A stretch of 64,000 bases of DNA, taken from Chryseobacterium sp. LJ668 (GTDB lineage: Bacteria; Bacteroidota; Bacteroidia; Flavobacteriales; Weeksellaceae). The notes under the pieces are model-generated. The model saw nothing but the letters and a program-made list of their open reading frames with translations. It searched no databases and was not told the origin of the DNA. Both the position numbers and the translations under genes were made by a program. Below are positions 1 to 8,157 of the stretch, in pieces. Position 1 is the first letter of the stretch. The number at the start of each line of letters is the position of its first letter. The stretch lies in assembly GCF_019613955.1 (NCBI RefSeq), contig NZ_CP080443.1:1116001-1180000 (forward strand), read 5' to 3'.

Positions 1-1053
1 TATATAGACGGAACAAAAGACAAAACAAATCCTGCTTTTCATAGAAGCATTCCATTAGATTCGGTTAAATTTTTAGAAGCCGAAAAATATGAAGGACAAT
101 GGAGTGACGGTTTGTTAGCGGGTAAAAAAGCGGTAAGGTACCAGAGCGGTTCTGAAGAATTTACCCCTCAAAGCGGAAAAAACTACAATACAAAGATTTA
201 TAAGAAAAAATTAGAAAATGCTGCAAAAGTAATTGCCGAATTGGGTTCTCAATACACAAAAACGGCTCCTGCAGTAGTAGGACTAATTGAAGTTGAAAAC
301 AGACAGGTAATTCAGGATCTCATAAAGCAACCTGTTTTGGCTAAATACGATTATGGAATTGTACATTACAATTCTTATGATTACAGAGGGATTGACGTTG
401 CACTAATTTATCAAAAAAGAAGATTTACATTAACCAATTCTCTAAAAAAAGAGCTGAAAGTTTACGGCGAAGACGGAAGAAGAGAATACACCCGAGACAT
501 TTTAGTTGTTACAGGTTTCTTGGATAACGAGAAGGTGGCTTTCTTTATGAATCACTGGCCTTCAAGAAGAGGTGGTGAAGCAGTTTCTCTACCTAAAAGA
601 AACGCTGCTGCAGCATTGCTGAAACAACAGATGGACAGCATAAGAACGGCAGATCCTTCAACAAAGCTATTCGCAATGGGCGATTTTAATGATGATCCTG
701 TAAGTGCAAGCTTAAAAAATCATTTGAACGCCGTTGCCAGTGAGAAAGATTTAAGTGATGAAAAACCATATCTGAATTTAATGTATCCATTATATAAGAA
801 AGGAATTGCTTCTTTGGCGTATCAGGATGCACCCAATTTATTTGATCAGATCATTGTATCTAAAAATTTGGTTTTAGATAAAAACCCAAAGGAATATTCT
901 GTTTATAAAGCTGAAGTATATGCTCCGGCATATTTAGTGAATAAAGAAGGAAATTATAAAGGCTACCCTTTCCGATCTTGGAACGGCGACCAATTCACAG
1001 GCGGTTACAGTGACCACTTTCCGGCATTTGTCGTTCTGCAGAAAGAACCATGA
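1..1053 (+). CDS. Endonuclease/exonuclease/phosphatase-family protein (5' truncated by window)
   Basis: The reading frame is open from base 1, so the true start lies upstream of the window; the TTG at 112 is only an internal codon. The visible part matches the C-terminal half of the DNase I-like EEP fold: GLIEVENR carries the metal-binding Glu, NHWPSRRGG the catalytic His region, GDFNDDP the Asp/Asn pair, and SDHFPAFV the final catalytic His. Bacteroidetes relatives are usually exported and act on nucleic acid or phosphoesters, but the substrate cannot be read here. A small exported protein follows 45 bp downstream on the same strand. Confidence 0.85.
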   Translation, partial: YIDGTKDKTNPAFHRSIPLDSVKFLEAEKYEGQWSDGLLAGKKAVRYQSGSEEFTPQSGKNYNTKIYKKKLENAAKVIAELGSQYTKTAPAVVGLIEVENRQVIQDLIKQPVLAKYDYGIVHYNSYDYRGIDVALIYQKRRFTLTNSLKKELKVYGEDGRREYTRDILVVTGFLDNEKVAFFMNHWPSRRGGEAVSLPKRNAAAALLKQQMDSIRTADPSTKLFAMGDFNDDPVSASLKNHLNAVASEKDLSDEKPYLNLMYPLYKKGIASLAYQDAPNLFDQIIVSKNLVLDKNPKEYSVYKAEVYAPAYLVNKEGNYKGYPFRSWNGDQFTGGYSDHFPAFVVLQKEP

Positions 1054-1098
1054 TCTAAAGCACTCTTAACTGAGTGCTTTTTTTGTAACTTTATTTTT

Positions 1099-1521
1099 AT
1101 GAAAAATTCAATTATAACAATATTTTTAATTTTAATTCCTTTCTACTCTTTTGCACAAAACAACAAGAAGAATATAAAAGAAGAATCTGTTATGCAGCCT
1201 GAGAAAAATGATGATGGAGATTGGGATCTTACAGTTATTGATACGCAGTTTGATTATTTTTTGAATGCTATTGCCAAACCGATCAGCCAATATTCTGAAT
1301 CTTACCTGAAAAGCAGAAACACAACCCTTGTTACAGAATGGAATTCCTATTACATATCAGGAAAATATAGAAATGTAATAGAATCATCAATAGATTACAA
1401 TCCAAGAGAGAAATATGGGATTAAGTTTGAATATAAACTGTATCAGGTTTTTGCCTACGTCAACTGGAAATACAAACTCAAAATGAACGGACTTAGCGCT
1501 TCAGATACTACAAGATTTTAG
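1099..1521 (+). CDS. Small exported protein, DUF6146-like
   Basis: This 140-residue protein opens with a clear signal peptide (MKNSIITIFLILIPFYSFAQ) with likely cleavage near residue 20. The mature part has the pattern D(L)xVID-FDYFLNAIAKP-YSESYLKSRN-VTEWN-IDYNPREKYG-KLYQVFAYVNWKY, which I recall as the DUF6146 family of Flavobacteriia. Function is unknown. The gene follows the endonuclease-like gene closely and ends in a strong hairpin, so the two may be co-transcribed. The family assignment is from memory of the motif pattern, so it is moderate; the signal peptide and frame are clear. Confidence 0.7.
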   Translation: MKNSIITIFLILIPFYSFAQNNKKNIKEESVMQPEKNDDGDWDLTVIDTQFDYFLNAIAKPISQYSESYLKSRNTTLVTEWNSYYISGKYRNVIESSIDYNPREKYGIKFEYKLYQVFAYVNWKYKLKMNGLSASDTTRF

Positions 1522-1525
1522 CATC

Positions 1526-1559
1526 AAAAAAGGTTCAGAAAAATTTCTGAACCTTTTTT
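1526..1559. terminator. Bidirectional intrinsic terminator
   Basis: An A-run, the stem GGTTCAGAAA/TTTCTGAACC and a T-run lie between the convergent DUF6146-like gene and sod. The A/T flanks let it serve both strands. Confidence 0.85.
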
Positions 1560-1580
1560 ATTTTAAAATTAAGATGATTA

Positions 1581-2177
1581 TTATTTATTAAATAACTCTT
1601 CTACTTTATCCCAATTGACTACACTAAAAAATGCAGCAACGTAATCTGGTCTTCTGTTTTGATAGTTTAAATAATAAGCATGCTCCCAAACGTCTAATCC
1701 TAAAACCGGCGTTCCTTTGGCATCAGCGATCGGCATCAGCGGATTATCCTGATTTGGAGTAGAAGTTACAGATACAGATCCGTCCTCATTTTTAACTAAC
1801 CAAGCCCATCCAGAACCAAATCTTGTTTTAGCGGCCTCAGAAAAATCAGCTTTGAATTTCTCAAGCCCTCCATAATTTTCAATAGCAGCTTTTACGCTTC
1901 CTACAGGCTCTTTGCTCCCACCAGGTGTTAAGATTTCCCAAAACAATGAGTGATTGAAGTGACCTCCACCATTATTTCTAACAGCCGGCTTTTCAACACC
2001 GTTTCTGCAGATATCTTCGATAGATAATTCTGCAAGATCAGTACCTTCAATTGCTTTATTTAAATTATCGATGTAAGCTTGGTGATGCTTTGTATGGTGG
2101 ATTTCCATAGTTTTTGCATCAATTGTCGGCTCTAAGGCGTCGTACGAGTATCCTAATTTTGGTAGTTCAAATGACAT
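1581..2177 (-). CDS. sodA: Superoxide dismutase (Fe/Mn family)
   Basis: This cytosolic enzyme converts superoxide to peroxide and oxygen. The 198-residue length is normal for the family. The four metal ligands are visible: His27 in MEIHHTKHH, the His in FNHSLFW, and Asp and His in DVWEHAYY. The [11 protein letters not shown] and NQDNPLM contexts look more Mn-type or cambialistic than strictly Fe-type, but the metal cannot be fixed by eye. There is no signal peptide. It is a single gene facing the upstream convergent gene, with its own 112-bp upstream gap. Confidence 0.93.
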   Translation of the reverse strand: MSFELPKLGYSYDALEPTIDAKTMEIHHTKHHQAYIDNLNKAIEGTDLAELSIEDICRNGVEKPAVRNNGGGHFNHSLFWEILTPGGSKEPVGSVKAAIENYGGLEKFKADFSEAAKTRFGSGWAWLVKNEDGSVSVTSTPNQDNPLMPIADAKGTPVLGLDVWEHAYYLNYQNRRPDYVAAFFSVVNWDKVEELFNK

Positions 2178-2289
2178 AAGTTTAATTTTTAATGTTAATA
2201 TGTAAATTTAGCTAATATTTAAGCCAATAATAGCAATTGAATATTATTTTAATAAATCTTTAACATTGATGAATTAAGTTTATTTTAAA

Positions 2290-4395
2290 CTATCCAATAT
2301 TACTCCATTCCCATTTTTCTCCATCGAAAGTTGATGCATAAGTATTACCATCTTTTCCGGTAACAAAAATATTTATCATATCATGAAACGGTGAAATTGC
2401 TGCAATTGTAGATCCTTCTTCGAAAACCAAATCTCCTATTGGCCACCATCCTGCCCAATCGTTATTGGTTTGTGGTCCTTTTGAGGCAGTCCATACTCTA
2501 CCATCCATACCTACAGCAAAAACATCAAGATGTTCTGGGGTACGACATGCTACTGAGACAGTGGTTCCGGGTGTAAATTCTCCTGATAAAATTTTTATCC
2601 AGCCTTGCCAACCTTCACTTGGGTTCCACGTAGCTGTATAAGCGTTGCCACTAGAATCTATCGCAAATAAATCTATATAATTTTCTTTTCTTGAAATTGC
2701 GGTAATTTCGATCCCCGGTATAAACTGGTCATAATCTGAGAAATGAAACCAATCTGTCCATGAAGCAGCCGGATCATAGCTTATTGTGTGCACCTTACCA
2801 TCCAATCCTGTCACAAAAATATCTAATATGCCTGCAGATCTCGAAATGGCAGACAATGGTGAACCAGGTATTGCATCGATCCCACCAAGTGACCACCATC
2901 CTGCCCAAACATCATTAGTTTGAGGTCCTTTTGCGGCCGTCCAGATCTGACCGTCCGTTCCTACACAGAAAATATCAATGAGATTTTCTCCTCTTGACGC
3001 TCCTGCCACTTTAGTACCTATAACAAATTGCCCATTAAGCACGGGTTGCCAATCTCTATATTCACCAAAAGAAAACCCATCAATCTTCTTTGTCAATTCT
3101 GTTACTACACTGGTATGCCAAACTCTTCCGTCTAAGCCTATTACTAAAATATTAAGTTCACCATTATCAAAGTTACCTACCGTACTTACAGGAGAATCTA
3201 CAGAAGCCATACCTTTTGTATCGCCCCATTTTCCGGAATTTCCCCATTTTCCGGAATTCCAGTAAAAACCTATTTTATTTTGATCATTTACTTTATATAC
3301 TGTACTATTGGTAAATTTGCCATGCTTTATTGCTGTAGGGACTCCCCTTCCAATACCCCATTCTAGGACTGCCTCTATTTGTGCTTCATATTGCCCGTGA
3401 TGCCCGGTCCATGTCAAAATATGTCCTGTGTTACCGTTTTGATAACCACTGTATGGGATGGTATATTCTATTGTTATAGGCTTAAATAATTTTGTACCCG
3501 AAAACAAATCTTTGAACCATGCGTAGAGTTTATCAAAAACATACGCCACAATTGCACCGACAACTGCTCCTACAATAGCGCCGGCAACTGTTCCGATTGG
3601 TCCGAGTGTGCTCCCTAAAATCGCACCTGCTTTTGCACCCAGAAACGCACCTGCCGTAGCTGCTGCATATTTTATTATTTCTTCTTTGGCTTTTTCGGCG
3701 ATTTTATCTATTAATTTGATCAAACCTTCCGATGAACGAACAGACATAGCGACTATAACCGTACATTTTCTCGGCCATCCTTTTCCATAATCAAGATTAA
3801 AATTGACCAGATTTTTAACATCTCCTCTATTCTTCCAATTGACCAGATTTTTATTATCCCATCCTCCTTCTAAATCTAATAAAGGAGATTGGCGCGCATT
3901 TCCAAATGCATCAATTCTCACAGCCTGCATATAAACATGATCACTTCCACTGCTTGTAAGTCCTGTTTCTTCAGCGCAGTAAAGCTGATTGACATTCATA
4001 GTCAAATTAGAATTACCTTTATTATCAAAATCAACATGTAGACTTAATGGTCTTAATTCAGTATCAAATTCGTTGAAAATTTGGTTTACAACCGAATGAG
4101 TACTTTGCAGATCAATACTTCGAAATAAACTTTCGTCAGAAACTTTTGGGATAAAACCAGGCTGGGCAACTTTTTGCATTCCAGCCTTTAATTCTGCTGC
4201 TGGTATTGTATTAAGGTAATTTTTTATGGCATGCTCAAACGAATCATCGCTTGCAGGCATCTGGTATTGGCTGGGGTTTTCACAGTTGAGTAATGTTCGG
4301 TATGAAGCGGAAATTACTGCATCACTAATTTTATCTGCAACAGAAACAAATTTTGGATCTAAATCTTCTGATGCAATTGTTCTAAAATTTTCCAT
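2290..4395 (-). CDS. Glycine-zipper plus PLL-like beta-propeller protein, possible toxin or effector
   Basis: This 701-residue protein has no signal peptide or lipobox. Residues 1-240 form a soluble domain I do not recognise. Around residues 243-290 is a strongly hydrophobic Gly/Ala stretch with repeated GxxxG spacing, ending in an aromatic helix (AYVFDKLYAWFKDLF), which looks membrane-inserting. From about residue 355 to the end are roughly seven repeats of the type I-D-[IL]-F-x-x-G-x-D-G-x-[VI]-[WY], each followed by a WxxW-like segment (WAGWW, WTDW, WQGW). This is the pattern of fucose-binding PLL-type propeller lectins (DUF346 repeats). A lectin fused to a pore-like segment suggests a cell-binding effector, but that is inference. 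It is a single gene with no obvious partner. Confidence 0.6.
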   Translation of the reverse strand: MENFRTIASEDLDPKFVSVADKISDAVISASYRTLLNCENPSQYQMPASDDSFEHAIKNYLNTIPAAELKAGMQKVAQPGFIPKVSDESLFRSIDLQSTHSVVNQIFNEFDTELRPLSLHVDFDNKGNSNLTMNVNQLYCAEETGLTSSGSDHVYMQAVRIDAFGNARQSPLLDLEGGWDNKNLVNWKNRGDVKNLVNFNLDYGKGWPRKCTVIVAMSVRSSEGLIKLIDKIAEKAKEEIIKYAAATAGAFLGAKAGAILGSTLGPIGTVAGAIVGAVVGAIVAYVFDKLYAWFKDLFSGTKLFKPITIEYTIPYSGYQNGNTGHILTWTGHHGQYEAQIEAVLEWGIGRGVPTAIKHGKFTNSTVYKVNDQNKIGFYWNSGKWGNSGKWGDTKGMASVDSPVSTVGNFDNGELNILVIGLDGRVWHTSVVTELTKKIDGFSFGEYRDWQPVLNGQFVIGTKVAGASRGENLIDIFCVGTDGQIWTAAKGPQTNDVWAGWWSLGGIDAIPGSPLSAISRSAGILDIFVTGLDGKVHTISYDPAASWTDWFHFSDYDQFIPGIEITAISRKENYIDLFAIDSSGNAYTATWNPSEGWQGWIKILSGEFTPGTTVSVACRTPEHLDVFAVGMDGRVWTASKGPQTNNDWAGWWPIGDLVFEEGSTIAAISPFHDMINIFVTGKDGNTYASTFDGEKWEWSNIG

Positions 4396-4502
4396 AACAA
4401 TTAGTTTAATTTTTTATTAAATATAAAAAACATTTAACATATTTATTGATATTTATTCAATTCTTTAGAAAAATAATAATCAGATTTACAAATTATAAAT
4501 AA

Positions 4503-4528
4503 AAAAAACCGCTATGATGCGGTTTTTA
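4503..4528 (-). terminator. Intrinsic terminator of rho
   Basis: Stem AAAACCGC/GCGGTTTT with a 6-base loop and T-run, 24 bp past the rho stop codon; it separates rho from the upstream gap of the propeller gene. Confidence 0.75.
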
Positions 4529-4551
4529 TATACTTTTATGGATGTAATTTC

Positions 4552-6441
4552 TTATCTATTCATAGACATCAGAAACTCTTCATTGTTCAGAGTTCCTCTG
4601 ATATTTTTATTGACAAATTCCATTGCCTCAATAGGATTCATTTCTGAGAGATACTTTCTGAAAATCCACATTCTCTGCGAAGTAACTTCATCCAGCAATA
4701 AATCATCTCTCCTTGTGCTTGAAGATACCAGGTCAATCGCAGGATAAATTCTTCTGTTGGCGATTTTTCTATCTAATTGAAGTTCCATGTTTCCGGTACC
4801 TTTGAATTCTTCAAATATAACCTCATCCATTTTAGAACCTGTATCAATCAATGCTGTGGCTATAATTGTTAATGAACCTCCATTTTCAATTTTTCTCGCT
4901 GCACCAAAAAATCTTTTCGGTTTATGGAGAGCATTTGCATCTACACCACCCGAAAGAACTTTTCCGGACGCCGGAGTTACGGTATTGTAAGCTCTGGCCA
5001 ATCTAGTAATTGAATCTAGCAAAATAACTACATCGTGACCACATTCTACCATTCTCTGAGCTTTCGCTAAAACAAGGTTGGCAACTTTGACGTGTTTGTC
5101 TGCAGCTTCATCAAATGTTGAAGCGATTACTTCTGCATTGACACTTCTTTCCATGTCGGTAACTTCTTCAGGACGCTCGTCGATCAAAAGTACCATCATA
5201 TAGACCTCTGGGTGATTGGCAGCAATGGTGTTGGCAATATCTTTCAACAACATTGTTTTACCGGTTTTTGGCTGGGCAACAATCATTGCTCTTTGCCCTT
5301 TTCCGATCGGCGCAAATAAATCGACGATTCTTGTAGACATCGTAGAATTATCTCCTGAAAGGTTAAATTTTTCTTCCGGGAAAAGCGGTGTCAAATATTC
5401 AAAAGCAACACGGTCTTTGATAAATGCCAAATCGCGTCCGTTAACTTCTACCGGTTTTAATAAAGAAAAATACTTTTCACCTTCTTTTGGCAAACGCACA
5501 ATACCTTTTACATTATCGCCTGTTTTTAATCCGAAATTTCTGATCTGTGCGGTCGAAACATACACATCATCCGGTGAAGATATATAGCTGAAATCTGAAG
5601 AGCGTAAAAACCCGTAGTTATCCGGTAATATTTCTAAAACCCCTTCAATACTCACCAATCCGTCAAAATTGAATTCCTTTCTTGACTCAGATTCTTCCTG
5701 TCTGTCAGAATTTCTGTTCTGATTTTGGTTGGGGTTCTGATTAGGATTGATATTTTGGCTTTGGTTAGGATTTTGGTTAGGATTCTGATTATTATTCTGA
5801 TTTCTATTTTGAGGATTTCCAGCATTTTGAGAATTTCCGCCGTTTTGCTGGGAATGATTCGGACCTTTTTGATTTTGAGGCTGATTTTGCTGTGGTCTCT
5901 TTGGTCTTTCTTCTCTTCCTTGTAAAGGTGCCGGAGCATCTTCCGAAGAGTCTGATTTTATTGGAGTTTCCTCTTTTTCCTGAGATTGATTTTCAGGTGC
6001 ATTTGTATTTGTAGTAGGAACTCTTTTTCTCTTTTGTTTTGATGTATTACTTGCAGGTCTTTCTTCAATAGAACCTTTTGCAGGCTCTTTTACGATTGCT
6101 TCCGCTATAACTTCCTTGTCCTCTGCAGGCTCTGCAATTACAGCAGGTTCTGCATCCGTCGGAGTTTCTGCTTTTGGTCTTGAGGGCTTTTTGGTTGCCG
6201 GTTTTTTGGGAGCAGTTCTCGCCACTTTTTCAGCTGCGGCAGGTTTTTCATCAGTCTCAGTATTGCTTTCGGTCGTATTGAAGTAGTCTTTTGTAACTTT
6301 AGGGTTAGAAGCCTGAAAATCAAGAACGGCAAAGATTTTATCATTATCGTTGCTGTTTCTTGCAACCTTAACGCCCAAATCTTTTAGGATTTTAGCCAAT
6401 TCCGTTACGGATTTTGACCTTAACGTTTCTATGTTAAACAT
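4552..6441 (-). CDS. rho: Transcription termination factor Rho with long N/Q-rich disordered insertion
   Basis: Rho is the hexameric RNA helicase that ends transcription. Residues 1-47 are the Rho N-terminal helical domain. Residues 55-258 are low complexity: first Lys/Glu/Pro/Ala-rich, then (184-247) almost only N, Q, P, G and S with NPNQ repeats. The cold-shock RNA-binding domain spans about 262-335 (LPDNYGFLR). The RecA-like motor has Walker A PKTGKT near 391-396 and the Walker B-like [15 protein letters not shown]. At 629 residues it is about 200 longer than E. coli Rho because of the insertion, which is common in Bacteroidetes. A -7/-33 promoter lies at 6520-6550. Confidence 0.97.
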   Translation of the reverse strand: MFNIETLRSKSVTELAKILKDLGVKVARNSNDNDKIFAVLDFQASNPKVTKDYFNTTESNTETDEKPAAAEKVARTAPKKPATKKPSRPKAETPTDAEPAVIAEPAEDKEVIAEAIVKEPAKGSIEERPASNTSKQKRKRVPTTNTNAPENQSQEKEETPIKSDSSEDAPAPLQGREERPKRPQQNQPQNQKGPNHSQQNGGNSQNAGNPQNRNQNNNQNPNQNPNQSQNINPNQNPNQNQNRNSDRQEESESRKEFNFDGLVSIEGVLEILPDNYGFLRSSDFSYISSPDDVYVSTAQIRNFGLKTGDNVKGIVRLPKEGEKYFSLLKPVEVNGRDLAFIKDRVAFEYLTPLFPEEKFNLSGDNSTMSTRIVDLFAPIGKGQRAMIVAQPKTGKTMLLKDIANTIAANHPEVYMMVLLIDERPEEVTDMERSVNAEVIASTFDEAADKHVKVANLVLAKAQRMVECGHDVVILLDSITRLARAYNTVTPASGKVLSGGVDANALHKPKRFFGAARKIENGGSLTIIATALIDTGSKMDEVIFEEFKGTGNMELQLDRKIANRRIYPAIDLVSSSTRRDDLLLDEVTSQRMWIFRKYLSEMNPIEAMEFVNKNIRGTLNNEEFLMSMNR

Positions 6442-6519
6442 ATTTAAAGTAAAATGTAATTAGTTGTGAGTAAGAAAAGTAAGTCCGGTGACTTTTGTTT
6501 TCAAGTACATTGTATATTG

Positions 6520-6550
6520 CAAATCTACACTTATTTTTGAATTGTGCAAA
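6520..6550 (-). promoter_or_regulatory. Bacteroidetes-type promoter of rho
   Basis: Read on the minus strand: TTTG (6547-6550), 19 bp spacer, TAGATTTG (6520-6527, matching TAnnTTTG). This predicts a start of transcription near 6513 and a leader of about 70 nt before the rho ATG. It overlaps the divergent promoter at 6536-6566. Confidence 0.65.
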
Positions 6551-6566
6551 ATTTATGTTATTTTTG
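6536..6566 (+). promoter_or_regulatory. Bacteroidetes-type promoter of the DUF4293 gene
   Basis: TTTG (6536-6539), 19 bp spacer, TATTTTTG (6559-6566). Predicted transcription start near 6573, leaving a leader of only about 12 nt before the ATG at 6585. Confidence 0.65.
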
Positions 6567-6584
6567 CTGTTGAATTTAGATTCT

Positions 6585-6974
6585 ATGTTACAAAGAATAC
6601 AGACTATTTGGATTTTGCTATCCGTTTTAGCAGCGGCTTTCCTATACATTACAGGACAGGATGTAAAAGTTTTCGGAAATGTCCCGATCATAAGCATCTC
6701 ATCAATTGTTTTGGTTTTGGTAGGTGCATTCAGTTTGTTTAGCTTTAAAAACAGAAAAAGACAGATCATGCTGAATAATATCAGCATCATTATAAACGCT
6801 TTGTTGATTGGTATATTGGTGTATTGGGTACAAAACTTATCCGGAGGAATAGATTTTCCTGAGAAGGGTATTGAGCCGGTTTTCCCGTTGATTGCGGTAA
6901 TCTGTTTGCTTTTGGCAAACCTATTTATCAAGAAAGATGAGAGGCTCGTAAAATCTGTAGACAGACTCCGATAA
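6585..6974 (+). CDS. DUF4293 family membrane protein
   Basis: This is a 129-residue inner-membrane protein with four predicted helices (about residues 6-20, 28-47, 58-78 and 98-113) and a charged tail. It begins MLQRIQTIWILLS, the hallmark start of DUF4293 in Bacteroidetes. I chose the ATG at 6585 over an upstream ATG at 6495 because the family starts at MxQRIQT and because the promoter boxes at 6536-6566 lie inside the longer frame. Function is unknown. Its position divergent to rho with overlapping promoters may mean co-regulation. Confidence 0.85.
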   Translation: MLQRIQTIWILLSVLAAAFLYITGQDVKVFGNVPIISISSIVLVLVGAFSLFSFKNRKRQIMLNNISIIINALLIGILVYWVQNLSGGIDFPEKGIEPVFPLIAVICLLLANLFIKKDERLVKSVDRLR

Positions 6975-6998
6975 CCTTACAATGATTTTTTTTGAGTA

Positions 6999-7028
6999 AG
7001 AACAGCTTCTTTTTGGGAGCTGTTTTTT
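6999..7028 (+). terminator. Intrinsic terminator after the DUF4293 gene
   Basis: Stem AACAGCT/AGCTGTT with a T-rich tail, 25 bp past the stop codon. Confidence 0.7.
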
Positions 7029-7183
7029 GTTTTCTCATTGTCACAAAACTACATATTGATGAAGATTCGCTCATAGGTGTTAGTTTTTATTTTAAATTTG
7101 CTGATCTTTTATTGTTTTATTTTAAGATTGAACGCAACATTTTAAATACAAGAACGACATATCAAATTAAAAATATTTTATAT

Positions 7184-8107
7184 ATGAAAAAACTACCTTA
7201 TCTTATCTTGTCTTTTCTTTCGACAACAGCTTTTGCACAGGACATCTCGTCAGAAAAAGTAAAAACCGTAATTTCTATTCTTGCTTCCGACGAAATGAGG
7301 GGCCGCGAAATCGGAACCGCTGAAAATGACAATGCTGCCAATTATATTGCAAAGCTTTTCAAAGAAAATAATCTAGAATACTGCACAGGTAATTCTTATC
7401 TCGTTCCTTTTGATTACAAGGGAAAAACGGCTTACAATGTATGCGGAATTAGAAAAGGTAAATCCGAAAAAACGCTAGGCTTTTCGGGACATTTTGACCA
7501 TATAGGAAGCAATGATAAACCCGGCGATAATATTTACAATGGTGCCGATGATGATGCCAGCGGAATTACAACATTGGCAGGGATTGCAGAATATTTCAAA
7601 AATAAAAAACCAGAATTTTCAATGGTTTTCATGGCATTCAATGGTGAAGAGAAAGGAATGCTGGGATCTACAGCAATTGCCGCAGATAAAAATTTAGACA
7701 AAATATACAGTAATTTATCTGCACTTTTCAATTTCGAAATGGTAGCAACAGAATCTGAATTTGGTAAAAATGCAGTGTTTATAACCGGTGACGAGTTTTC
7801 TGACCTCGACGATTTATTTAATCAAAATGCAGAAAACGGCTTAAAAATTTATCCTGATCCTTATGCAAAAGAACAATTGTTTTACAGGTCAGATAATGTG
7901 AGTTTTGTGAAGAAAAAAATAATTGCCCACTCTATTTCGACTGCTGATATGAGTAAAATTAAGCATTATCATCAGGTTAATGATGACATCAACATTGTTG
8001 ATTTTGAAAACCTTACATTACTCATTAATAATTTCGGGAAAACTTTAGAAAAACTGACTCCTAAAAATTTTAATCCGAAGTATACTGATAAAGTAAAATT
8101 CAATTAA
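7184..8107 (+). CDS. Exported M28 family metallopeptidase
   Basis: This is a 307-residue secreted di-zinc aminopeptidase of family M28. The start is the ATG at 7184, which begins a clean signal peptide (MKKLPYLILSFLSTTAFAQ); the longer frame from 6992 runs through the preceding terminator and is not credible. Zinc ligands and catalytic residues expected for M28 are visible: SGHFDHIG (His, Asp), NGADDDASG (Asp), NGEEKGMLGS (catalytic Glu and ligand Glu), and a late His in KHYHQVND. It probably degrades peptides in the periplasm or outside the cell. The next gene, an ABC exporter, starts 50 bp downstream with its own -7 box. Confidence 0.9.
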   Translation: MKKLPYLILSFLSTTAFAQDISSEKVKTVISILASDEMRGREIGTAENDNAANYIAKLFKENNLEYCTGNSYLVPFDYKGKTAYNVCGIRKGKSEKTLGFSGHFDHIGSNDKPGDNIYNGADDDASGITTLAGIAEYFKNKKPEFSMVFMAFNGEEKGMLGSTAIAADKNLDKIYSNLSALFNFEMVATESEFGKNAVFITGDEFSDLDDLFNQNAENGLKIYPDPYAKEQLFYRSDNVSFVKKKIIAHSISTADMSKIKHYHQVNDDINIVDFENLTLLINNFGKTLEKLTPKNFNPKYTDKVKFN

Positions 8108-8132
8108 AAACGTCTTATCATTATATTTTAAT

Positions 8133-8140
8133 TAATTTTG
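8133..8140 (+). promoter_or_regulatory. -7 box TAATTTTG upstream of the ABC exporter
   Basis: Matches TAnnTTTG, 17 bp before the ATG. No clear -33 box was seen at the expected distance. Confidence 0.45.
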
Positions 8141-8157
8141 CTATCCAATTATACTGA

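Noticed and set aside
5652..5939. Frames on both strands across the N/Q-rich part of rho (5652-5939 minus, 5725-5925 plus)
   Set aside because: They are shifted readings of the repetitive rho codons; composition is low complexity, with no start signals and no homology.
6992..7183. 64-codon N-terminal extension of the M28 peptidase
   Set aside because: It reads through the terminator hairpin at 6999-7028 and precedes a proper signal peptide starting at 7184.
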